A stretch of 41,644 bases of DNA from Neelides folsomi (Eukaryota > Arthropoda > Collembola > Neelipleona > Neelidae): NCBI GenBank assembly GCA_034687125.1, contig JAQGBZ010000486.1, forward strand, positions 1-41,644. Direction: 5' to 3'. Every line of letters begins with the position of its first letter. Within the stretch, counting starts at the first letter, position 1. A program made the position numbers and the translations under genes. The notes beneath the pieces are model-generated. The model ran no database searches. It had not been told where the DNA came from and saw nothing but the letters and a program-made list of their open reading frames with translations. Shown here one piece after another: positions 1 through 11,000 of this stretch.

Positions 1-342
1 GTGCCTCTTTTTGGGTTCAATGTGCCCGTTTTAGGGCACATGTGCCCGTTTTTGTATCCAGGATCGAGACCCTGACCAGATTCCATGAATTATTTATGAT
101 TAATGAGGGGATATTGCTATTGATAATAGAGGAACGTTTCTGAGCTATTTTGTTTATGACTTAATGACTTTGATTTGAATCATTCTTTATGTTTTAATTA
201 AGAATATTTTAAGGTCGCAACGAATGTTTATTTCAGTAACAATATTTGTAATTATCCGTATATTCTCCTTGTGTAACACTATACTTATCTAATTGTAGAT
301 AGAAATTATCTATTAATGGTGAATCAACATAATGTTAATTTA
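1..342. other. intergenic edge with short palindrome
   Basis: No gene is visible here. Positions 20-41 form a perfect 8-bp stem (ATGTGCCC / GGGCACAT) around a 6-nt loop, and TGTGCCCG then repeats directly. The rest is AT-rich. It lies downstream of the trypsin gene, whose AATAAA signal (344-339, minus strand) overlaps the stop codon. Confidence 0.5.
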
Positions 343-2265
343 TTACTTTTCGTGTTTTTGGCGAGTATTTCTTTTAATGTTTTTCCCTCCATCTTTTGTC
401 CATTTGAGTTTCATTTGCTCAAAAATAGTTAATTCCTTTTCTCGCAGGATATTCATTTCGTTTGAATCAAATGTTAATGCCGGAGTTGTTTTTTCTGTTG
501 TTGCTGTTATTGAACAATTAAGATAATCATCTTCCCCATTTTGGCAGTCAGCATATTCATCGCAGAGCCAATAGAATGGGACACAATTGAAGTTGTCAGA
601 ACATATATGCTAAAATTTAACAAATCGTGATTAAACTAATGATGTTTCGAATAATAAGATTAGGCATAAAACAATTTGATAAATTGATAAATTCAATATT
701 ATAAAAGTTACATTAGGTTTTTCACAAGGGCAATAGACTTCATCTGAAAAATCACCACAGTCATTATCATAATCACATTTCCAATCAGAAAGAATGCATT
801 TTCCATTAGTACATGTGAACTGTATGGAAAGAGGAAAATAATCGTTAAGACACTCAATGCTGAATAATAATAATTAATAATAATTAAAAAATGGAACTTA
901 CTTGATCGCTGCCGCATTCTGGCTTTGGTGGGCATGTTCCATTTTCATCGGACCAATCACCGCAGTCATTGTCTTGATCACAAACCCAAGCCTCCCGAAT
1001 ACAATTTCCATTGGCACATTTGAAGTCAGACTAAATAGAAAATAAAGTTGCACTTTATTTCAATGAATAATAAAATAAAATTGGATTTGGTGATTTTTGT
1101 AATTTACAGGATTGCAAGGTGGAGGGTTCCCAATTGTACAATTGGAAATAAAATCTATACAGTCGTCAGTTGGAACTCTTGCGTAAACTCCTGGATAGCC
1201 AGCTCTGGCACATCCAAATCCCCAGGAAACAACTCCAACGAGATGTGCGTTTCCATTAACATCGTAAACAACCTTCAAGAAAATATTTGTTATTAGATTG
1301 ACTTTATTAGCATAAAATATAAGATCACTCGAAAATAAGTGGAAAACCCTATGCTTAAAAAATGGAAAATTAATATTAAAATAAAACAAATTACTATTAA
1401 TAATATAAATAATATAATAATTGGTAATTTTCAATAGTGCAATTCATTCAATAAGAGTTGCACTTGATTATTAATAAAATTTATCATTGGAAAAAATTAC
1501 CAATGGGCCGCCAGAATCTCCTTGACAAGCATCAGCCCCTCCAGATGTCATATTTCCCATGCAAATCATGGTGTCATCCACACCATAACCAGTTGGTTTG
1601 TACGCGTCGTTGCACTTATCATTTGGAACCAATGTGCTGCTGACCCATTGGAGAATGTCAGACGTAGGTCCGTTTTCTCTTATGGTTCCCCATCCGCAGA
1701 CAGTTGCAATACCATTCGGATCAAAATTCCTAAAGGTATAATCAATCGGAGACACGTATTCGTTGAAGGTAAGTGATTCGTTTAATTTCCACATGGAATA
1801 GTCTTTGCTAAGATTATCGTCATCGTAACTACGACACGTCACTATTTGACTCGGGGTTCGGATTTGTTGATTACCGTTGTATTGAGTGGAGGACTATTCA
1901 ATAGAAATTAATTTAAATCAAATTTTAGTTTTATAATATATTGAAATTGAAATTTTGATTTTTAAATATAGGAATATAAATTTTGTATAAGATATAAAAT
2001 ATTTGATCTTTACGAGTATTCCGAAAACAATTGAGTATCCAGTTGGAATTGCTTGACTACAATGGGCGGCAGTTATGACCCAATTTTTATCAATTATCGA
2101 GCATCCGCAATACACTTTGTTATTATATAGAATTAGGCCCGAATATGGGAATTGACCTGCAATCGCATTTTGCCCGCCAACAATCAAAGGCGCTCCGATT
2201 TTTTCCTCTACTGAATTCCCAGGCACCGAAAGGGCAAAAAGGGTTAAAAAGGTTAATCTCCACAT
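343..2265 (-). CDS. secreted trypsin-like serine protease with three C-terminal LDLa repeats
   Basis: Six exons, all introns in phase 0: 2265-2014, 1893-1501, 1272-1108, 1030-902, 819-712 and 609-343, giving 437 residues. Residues 1-17 look like a signal peptide. The activation cleavage site is LIVGG (residue 28). The catalytic triad is visible: His68 in TAAHC, Asp115 in SKDYSMWKL and Ser211 in GDSGGP. Asp205, six residues before the serine, together with SWG and PGVY glycines, predicts trypsin specificity for Lys/Arg. After the protease domain come three LDL-receptor class A repeats of six cysteines each. Every repeat is split by an intron just after its first cysteine. Repeats 1 and 2 keep acidic Ca2+-cage residues ([16 protein letters not shown]); repeat 3 is weaker (DCQNGEDD). 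The last ~50 residues are charged and resemble nothing I know. Likely an extracellular or gut protease; the substrate is unknown. The family assignment is sure; the exact 3' exon is probable. Confidence 0.9.
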
Positions 2266-3260
2266 TTCAACCTATTGAAAATAATAATATAAAATGGTTT
2301 TTGTGTTAGCGTTGTAAAATTCCTTTTATGTAGGCTAAAACTGTTTTGGTTCTTGTTGGAAAATGAGAGAATTCGAGGAGTTTAAATAGTCAAAATTTTT
2401 CATTGAAAAATATTGATTAATTTTCACTGCATAATGTCTTTTGATTGTATTATGCATTGCATAATAATGATAAGAATAAGAATGATTTAATAAACAGGAA
2501 AGACCGTGAAGAATTAATGCACGTGTGTTCATAAGTGAAAATGTAAAAATCACAGATTGAGAAATTGAAAATTAATTTCATCATTATTTTGCCTGATTGT
2601 TGATAATCTTCATGTTACTGATTTCCATTCACTTGATAGGATTAAAAGATAAATAAAATGATTTAATTCAAAAATAAACATTTTAATCGTCAATATGCTT
2701 ATTATCTTTAGCATTATTTCCCTTATCATCTTGCATTATTCAATTTTTATACATCTTTTGCATTTACATTACCTTGGTATTATTGCAAGTCGTTAATCAA
2801 TAATCAATAGTTAATTTAATAAATCAATATTGTCTGTGCCGGCGGAAGGGTGAGGCGATATTATATTGTTGTTAAATTGCGATTTATTTAATCAACTCAT
2901 TAAACCTTCAATTGTTACAAGAATTTATAAATATATCATCAAAAGTTTTAACAATACTTAGAGAAAGTGTTATTATTGTAATTCATTGAATAATTTGATA
3001 AGTTTAAATGCCACTAAATTCCATTTTATGAGAAAAGGTAAAGTTGTTAGTATTTAGATATGTTAGTGAAAAGGTTGAGTTTTGTAAGTGAAAAGATTAT
3101 GTATGAAAAAGATTAACTAATTAAATGGATAATAATTACTTAAAAAGGAATTAAAGATATAAACTGGCGGCAAAGGCAATTATCTCTCTTAATATCTTCA
3201 CACCATCACAAAACTTATCTTCCAGGGAGCTTATTTATGAAACCATGTTTAGTAAAGTTT
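2266..3260. other. intergenic, AT-rich
   Basis: I see no coding exon. The part nearest 2265 should hold the trypsin promoter, but I cannot point to a core element. Confidence 0.5.
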
Positions 3261-3385
3261 GTGTTAACTTTAACACGTTGGTAATTTTCCTGCACAAATT
3301 TCTGTGTTAAGTTTACCGTGTTATCTTGCTGTGCTAAGTCTGTGTTAAATCTAGCACAACCTAAAACCTGTGTTAGTTTTAACAC
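3261..3385. repeat. cluster of GTGTTAA palindromes
   Basis: The 16-nt palindrome-like units GTGTTAACTTTAACAC (3261-3276) and GTGTTAGTTTTAACAC (3370-3385) flank further partial copies of GTGTTAA and its complement (around 3302, 3319, 3341). The block lies just before the Myb/SANT-like fragment. It looks like the terminal or subterminal repeat of a transposon. Confidence 0.55.
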
Positions 3386-3426
3386 GCAAATTTAAATTCC
3401 TTTACTTTCGTTTCAAAATTTGAAAA

Positions 3427-3719
3427 ATGACGAGTGAGGGCTTTAAATTAATTGAGATCGCCAGCAAGTTAAAAGGTCGTTTCAGACCAAGGAAAAGGTA
3501 AGTCGTCGATCCGAATATGGTCACAACAATCGACACGTCAACCGATAAAGTAATTTGTGGCGAAAAGTGTGGTTAGAGAGCGAAAAATTACACCAAAGAT
3601 GAAAATCTCCTTCTTGTGTCCCACGTCATGGAGCATCACTCCACATTGTTTGGACACCACTCGTTGCAGATCACTGAGAAATCAAAAAGTACAATTTGAG
3701 AAGAAATTTGCATAAAGGT
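3427..3719 (+). pseudogene. broken Myb/SANT-like DNA-binding domain fragment
   Basis: A short open stretch begins at the ATG at 3427 and continues to a possible GTAAGT donor near 3499. From about 3574 one frame reads NYTKDENLLLVSHVMEHH and continues with ITEKSKS and EEI. This is the spacing of the Myb/SANT-like domains found next to transposases, in which a Trp precedes EEI. Here that Trp position is a TGA stop. Other stops lie upstream. It is best read as a dead fragment of a transposon accessory protein. The similarity is my own recognition of the pattern and is moderate. Confidence 0.45.
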
Positions 3720-3801
3720 GAATTTAATTTTTAAGATTAATTATTAAGTAATTTTTAATTGTGAAATTGTGATTCTCAAAATTTTAACGTTTCATCAGAC
3801 G

Positions 3802-5375
3802 GTACTACACTTTTGTACGTACATCAAAACGGAAAAGAAGATTCTAAACGAATAGTATTAAGAAAGGGACAAGTACTCAATAAAATCCATGACATTCACA
3901 CGGAAATAGGACACCTTGGATTTCGGAAAACATGTGATTTCATTTCGAAGGGTTAGTAATAATAAAATTGAAAATTAGTAATTTGTTAATTGAATCGTTA
4001 TTTAATTTTGTTAAAATAATGAATATATTTTACTTCAATTTATAAATCTTAAATGAAATTTTAGAATCTGGTTTTAATTAAATTTTAGGTTTTATTGGGA
4101 TTCAATGACAAAAGATGTTCGACAATTTTGTTCTTCGTGCAAACAATGTCAACCTAACAAATCTATGAAAGTTGATCAAGAGAAACTTCACCCCATTCCA
4201 CCGCCACAAGCTTCAGAACCGTTATTACAATGGGGAATTGATTTGATGAAAGTTCCAAGATCTGAAGGTCATGAATATTTAGTCATTTCTATTGAACGTT
4301 TGACTAAATGGACGGAAGCAGAACCATTAAAAACAAAAGTGCCATTGAAGTGATTGATTTTTTTTAATGGAATTTGCATGAGATTTGGGATGCCAAAAGT
4401 TCTTATTTCTGATCAAGATTAAAAAATTTATTATTTTTTAAATTAACATATTTGTAAAATTATGTTTTTATTAAATAATATTAAAATTTTATTCTCAATG
4501 ATTATTATATAATTTTATTTACAATATATTTTTATTACCAATTAGGGACCGAGTTTTGCAATGGATTATTCGACTTGCAATGGAAAATTATTGTGAAATG
4601 AACGGAATTATTCACCGAAGAACTCCTGCTTACCATCCTCAAGAAAATGGACTCACTGAAAGGCAAAATCAGAATATTAAGTGTGGACTAAGAAAATGCC
4701 AAATTTTAGATGTAATTTACTAATTAACAAATTTCTATATAAAATTGGTGGATAATTATTAAAAATATAAATAATATACTTAAATAATAATTTAAAAAAA
4801 ATTAGATTGGCTTCAAAACATTGGTCGATGATGCTAAACACTGGCCCTATAACCTCGACCGAGTTTTATTTGGATTAAGAACGCATGTCCCAAGATCTAC
4901 AGGATTTTCACCGTTTCACTTGGTTTATGGCTATGATCCAAGATTAAAAATTGACAATCAAATCGACAAACTACAACGAGAAGAAATAGATGGTACTGAA
5001 GAAAATATTCAAAATCATCTTTCAACCATACATGAACATTTTGCCATATTGGACAAAGGTCGTCGTGCAAGAGCAAAGATTTTAATTGAACAAGAAAAAC
5101 AGAAGGTTGCATATGAAATAAAGTTTAATAAGAATTCTCTTGATTTTCAAAAAGGCGAATTGGTAATTTTTAATTAGTCAATTTTATAAAATTATTATTA
5201 ATTTATTAAAAATAATCTATATTTTTTTAAATTATTTAAACTCAAGCTTTGTTAAAATTATAATTAATGTTTCATTTATTATTAATTATTGTAATTGTAT
5301 ATTTAATATTCATTTATAATTATTATAATACTGCATATTTACCATTTTAGGTTCAAGTTCGAAAACGAACAAGAT
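3802..5375 (+). pseudogene. degenerate intron-containing DDE integrase (gypsy/Ginger/GIN-like)
   Basis: Five blocks, roughly 3802-3952, 4089-4410, 4545-4710, 4804-5162 and 5351-5375, together read as one integrase. The zinc-binding HHCC module is HTEIGH plus CSSCKQC. The DDE core is also visible: Asp in QWGIDLM, Asp in LISDQ/GTEFC and Glu in HPQENGLTER. A C-terminal region with the PRSTGFSPFHLVYGYDP motif follows. Blocks are separated by AT-rich gaps that mostly begin GT and end AG, as spliceosomal introns do. The gene is broken: a phase mismatch at the first junction, frameshifts around 4345-4370 and near 4575, and a donor (after 4421) in which GT is lost. Introns inside the coding region argue against a simple gypsy retroelement and favour a Ginger-type DNA transposon or a former host gene. 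A hAT end starts at 5389, directly after it. Confidence 0.75.
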
Positions 5376-5388
5376 AAGGTGATGTACT

Positions 5389-7760
5389 CAGTGGCGGTCC
5401 TGCCATTGGGCACAGAAGGCACAGGCCTACCATAAATTTTGGAGCTTTACACTATATAAAATGGATTTTTTTGTTATTTGAAATATATATTGAATAAAAA
5501 AACTATTAAACTAATATTTAAAATGTATTTGAGTTTAAACTAAATACACAAATAAAAATGTATGATTAAAGCAATGGTAAATACAAACTTAGGGTAATAT
5601 GATAAAATCATTTACCATAGACAATATTCCGCTAATAAACGAGGGTTTAGTATCTTACATTTAAAATACTTTAGAGCATCAGAAAAATCAGAATACGAGG
5701 AATTAAAAGTACGCATTTAACTTTTCAATTAATCTAATATTTAAACTAAAAACTATGCCCAAAAAACAGTCTTCAATATTATCTTTCATTGTCAAATCAA
5801 AACCTGGAGTTTCAAGTGAAAAAAACACAGAAGATTTAAGTCGACAAAGTGAATTCCAATTACCAAGTTCGTCAGAATTGGCACAAAATTCTGCTGAAGT
5901 ACTTAATGCAGGTTAAATTAGTTAATTAAAATCATCAATACGAACAAAAGTATATATACAAATACCTATATATAAATATATAATTTAATTGCCGATTAAA
6001 ATTTGAATTAAATAAAAATTAATCTAATTATTTTGGATATAGAAAACCAAGACGAAGTTGAATCTGTGCCTTTAAATAAAAATTCTGAATTTGATAATTC
6101 ACCAGAAGATATAAGTAAATCCAAAGATTCGGTTCCAGTTCAACCAAGACGTTTAAAATTCCCCAAAACGGTGTTCGGTGGAAAAGAACGAGGATTTAAC
6201 GCTTTCTGGTACGATAAATATTCTTGGTTGGAGTATTCCACAATTACAGACGAAATTTACTGTTGCGTGTGTCGACATTTTTCGACTGCTAAAAATTCTA
6301 CATTCATCACTGGATTTTCTGATTGGAAAAACATTGCTGTTTCTTGTAAAAAGCATTGTGATCCATCAAGGCGCAATTCAATTCATTATAATTCTGAAGT
6401 TAAATTTTTAAATTACGAGAAATCAAAGTTCACCGGATCTATTGCTTCACTGGTTGATTCTCATCATAAACAAAATGTTTTGCATAATAGAAATGTGTTA
6501 AGCACACATATAAAGGTAATATTATATTAATATAATTATTTTAAAATTAAAAATAATCAATTTCTATTATAAAACATTAAAAATAAATTTATATAAAATA
6601 AAATGTACTTAAATTATTAAAAAACATTTATTTAATAGAATTCTTATTTTAATTTACTTTTTACAGATCGTGATAACTTGTGCGCAACAAGATCTTCCTC
6701 TACGTGGTCACAGAGAATCCGAATGCAATAAAGAAAAAAAAGAAAACGGGGATGCTGTTAAATCTCAAGGAAAGGATGAGACATTCAACAAAGGAAATTT
6801 TCTCGCATTCACAAGATTCGCCGAAAATGTCAGTCCCGAATATCAAAAATGCCGAATCCATGCCTGAAAATGGAAAATACGTTTCAGGAAAAATTCAAAA
6901 CCAAATAGTGAATATATGTGGAAATATTATAACAGAAATGATTTTTAGAGAAATCAAAGACGGAGTTGAATGCTATTCAATTATTGCAGATGAAACCATG
7001 GATAAAGGTAAAATAGAGCAATTATCACTTTGCATCCGTTATGTGTATAAGCTAAAAGTACATGAGAGATTTCTCGGATTTGTTGATTTGCACAAATTTG
7101 ATGCAAAAACAAAATCTGATGCTATCGTAAAAATGATTGAAAGTGCTGGTTTATTGTTAAAAAATTGTGTTGCTCAATCCTATGATGGTGCAAATGTAAT
7201 GAGGGGTGATTTTAATGGTGTTCAAAAAAAGATATCCGACATTGTTGATGGTTTTTGCCCATATATACATACATTGCTATGCTCATCGTTTAAATTTAGT
7301 GCTAATGTTTTGTTGTCAGTCATTAGAAGAACTCAACGATTTAATTGGATTACTTCAAGTCGTTTACAATTTTCAATCCAATTCCGCATTGAGAGCAGAA
7401 TATTTCGAAAACGCACAAAAAGAATGTGGATATTCAAAAATTTTATTACCAAAAAGTTGTGATACATGATGGTCAAGCCAAAAAATGGATTGAACTTTTT
7501 TTGTCTTCGCTTTGATGCAGTATTGACTGCATTGAATGTAATAATTAAGAATGGAAAAAGTGATGAAAAAGCTTTGTGTCGTGGCTTCAAAATGCAACTT
7601 GAAAGGTTTTCAACGCTTTTATTAATTTTCGCATGGAAGTCTTTGAATTATTCTGAATCCATTCAGCATACTCCCTGAAATTGTAAAATGCCATTTTTTA
7701 ATTAATATGCTTAAGATGTCAAACATGTCTCGTAGGATGTCAATTGTTAATTCTTTATAA
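5389..7760 (+). mobile_element. degraded hAT transposon with TTF-type zinc-finger transposase
   Basis: The 5' end CAGTGGCGGTCC (5389) is typical of hAT terminal repeats. No matching 3' end was found, so the right boundary is approximate. The transposase has exons 5755-5911, 6043-6515 and from 6667 onward. Exon 2 carries the TTF-type finger region (FNAFWYDKYSWLEY, then CCVCRHF). Exon 3 holds the hAT core, including the IADETMD aspartate, EQLSLCIRYV and QSYDGANVM. Breaks: a frameshift near 6825, another near 7270, a stop after SCDT at about 7460, and little readable coding beyond 7680. The relatives are ZMYM1-like hAT transposases. The element is inactive. Confidence 0.8.
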
Positions 7761-8035
7761 AGAAACTACTTTGCAAAATCTATAAGCTTGATAAATTATA
7801 AATATTTAAAAAATAACATTTAATTGCTTTATAATATCAGAGATATCCCAGATTTCTATGAATTAAAGCTACTACTTTGTCCTATTGATTTTAAAGGGTT
7901 TAACCTTCTTTGAATTAATCATTCGAGTGAGGAGCGATAGAGAAAAAGATTATATTATATTAATAAATAAGATGTTAATATGAAAGAATAAAGGTATAAA
8001 AATCTATAAATATATTTTAAATCATCAGTTGATTT

Positions 8036-11000
8036 TTATTCATCAATTTCTTTTCTCGAGACGAGTCTGAAAGTCTCTAAGAATTCATTGAGTGAAACTT
8101 GGCCATCTCCATTGACATCCAAACTCCTTGCAATGTCACAGAGTTCTTCCGTGTCAATTCCAAGGCCGCTACAAGCCTCACTTAATTCCTCAGCAGATAA
8201 ACCACCTTGAAATTAAATCAACAATAAACGAACATTTATTAAAACAAAACATTTTTACATTTAATTAAAAACTAAATTTTTTTATTGTTTATTTATTCGA
8301 TATGGTACGATTCCAATTTAAATATTAAATTGTAATTAAATATTAAATTGTAATTTTAATGAAATTGGATTATTTTGTCTTTTAAGAGTAAATTGAATTT
8401 GGGTTTACCTGAGTTGTCCACATCAATTTTTCTAAAAAGCGATTCCAAAGCAGCTCTGTGTCTGTACAAAACGGCTTCAACTCCCACAGGGACTTTGTCC
8501 ACATCGTCGAATGTTGATTCGTAATTTACCATCCCGTCCGAGTCCACGGTGGCTAATGAAGGACGAAGAAGTCGCCAAGGGACCTTTCAAACAAAACGAC
8601 CCTCCCGTTCACTTTCAAAATCATCATTGGGAATCTCAATGGACTTCTCCTTCAAACACCCGCGGGAGAACATAAATTCCTTTTTTAAACCTCGCTAGGG
8701 AATTCAACTAATCTCATATTACTTTTATTAAACATTTAAAAGTCCTATAATCCCAAATTCCTTTATTGGATAGTTAAAGAAATTGGAGGAATTTCCCATA
8801 TAGTAAGTTTAACTAAAGGGAAGATTCTCATCTTGGTATTTATACAGGATAGGTTAGGTTAGATTGTGAATATACCCTTAAGGTTAAGATGTCTTCCATG
8901 GCTTTTGCCCAATCTTTCACATTCAGAGTTTTGGTCTTCTGGGGATCAAAAGCTTCAAAAGCTGTGCGAAGTTCCCCTTTGTAGCACGCGATTCTTCCAC
9001 GAAGATCCCTAAATATACAAAATACATACATCATCATCCTGTATATAAAAGTTCATTTGTCAAAATTCAAATTGTATCCCCAAAATTTTCGCATTATTTA
9101 GCAAATTGTTTTATACAGTATTTAGCTTTTTATATTACCTTAATGCTGCTGCCTCCACATGACCCACGCGGTGTCTGAGTGGTAAATTCCTGGTTCTTGG
9201 AGTGAACGATGAGAATTGGAACATGATGGGATGAAGCGTGTTGGGGGATTCGGGTTTTCGGAGGAGCTTGACATAAGCCCCGCGGTTGCTTCCTTCTTCG
9301 TAATAGTTCGAAGCGGAGAAAATTGTAAGGACCTGCAAAGGATTTTCAATTTAACGCCAAACTTCATAAATCATTTTCTCTCATAAAATGAAAATCCAAA
9401 TCAAATTAATCCACAGCAAATCCAATTATTTCAAACAATAATTTCCAATCACAGGCTAATTAAATTCATTGTATACAAAATATGTATATTCATATATACT
9501 ATACATATATTCTTATATAGGATATATTCAATAAAGATTATATAAATTATTGTCCAAAATAATTAGTCTTAAGAATCGGATGAAAACAAGAGGATTGATT
9601 TTGATTAGAAATTGAATAAGGATGAAAACAATGAATAAAAATTTGCTACAAGAGAAGATCCAAAGTGAGACGAAGAAAGATTTTGGCTTGGGAGGTTTCG
9701 CGTGGGGAGTTTGAAGGGAAGGAAAAGCAATTAACTCCGGCTTTCCATCCAACTTCAAACTGGTGCCTTGGGATTGGCCGACTACAAAAACCTACTTTAA
9801 AATAGTAAACCTATAAAATTTAAACTCAAAAACCCACTATAACTTTTTATGCCACGACTCGTGCTAATCCTCAATAAATCTATGAACCCTGGCAAAAACA
9901 ATTTTATAAAAAGTCCTTAAAACTTCAATACCAAGAATTGCAAGAATTGCAAGAATTCTTTTATATAAAAAACGTAAATTCAAAATTAAAACGTAAATTT
10001 AAAATGTAAATGTAACTTGTACCAAAATTTGAAATTTTATTAAAATTTTAGTCAATTTGTGAATTTCCGCGTTTTATATATAATTTTGGTTTTTGTGCAT
10101 GAACAAAAGTTCATTTGAAACATTTTTGCAGAAATGAAAAATGGCATTTGATAATTTAATAAGGAGAAATTGCGAAGAAGAATCTTATGACGTAATTTTG
10201 GAAATGACTCAGCTCATGTTGCATCTTATTTCTCTTCCACTCCAACCCTCACCTTTAAACAAAACTCGCCGCTTCTATTCAATAAAAAAACTTTTACAAT
10301 TTCGTTCTTTCACTTTAACTTTGGCTCTCTTTTAGTTTTTCCATTAACAAATTAATTTTTCCCTTTTGTTATGTCAAAATTGTTCTACTTGGAGTATAAA
10401 GTTTCCACATCCTATGAGATACTAATTGAATAAAAAACTTTTTTTCAATTTCTTCCTCATCCATACACATGGGTATATTGCTTTAAAAGAATTGTTGGTT
10501 AATAATTTAACTCAATTTGGAAATTTACTTATTGAATAAATGGGAACATTATATTAACTTAACAGCTTTAATATTTGATTAGACCATAATTGATAACATG
10601 TTTAACTCATCCACATCCATTATTCTTTTATTACACAATGATTTTAAATTCGCATTATTTTTCCAAACTTCTCCACTTAAGTAAATGCATAAATAATTTA
10701 AGAAAATAAAAGAGCTACATATATATAAATAATAACTATATAAATAAAAAATACATTACTAGATATAGTCATAAAATATTTAAAATCTTAAAAATTGATT
10801 AAAGTGATCAAATTAAATAAAAATGTATTTAATATATTTACTGTAAATTGGACTTTTCTCTTTATTTGAGTGAAAGGGATAAAAAGGGTTTTAGAGGTTG
10901 AGTGGATGTAAAAAGAGATCTCGCTTAATCTCACAATCTCCTCGAATAAAAAGGGAAGATAAAAGGAAGTTTGAATCTTCTTTACTTTCACACTTCTCCC

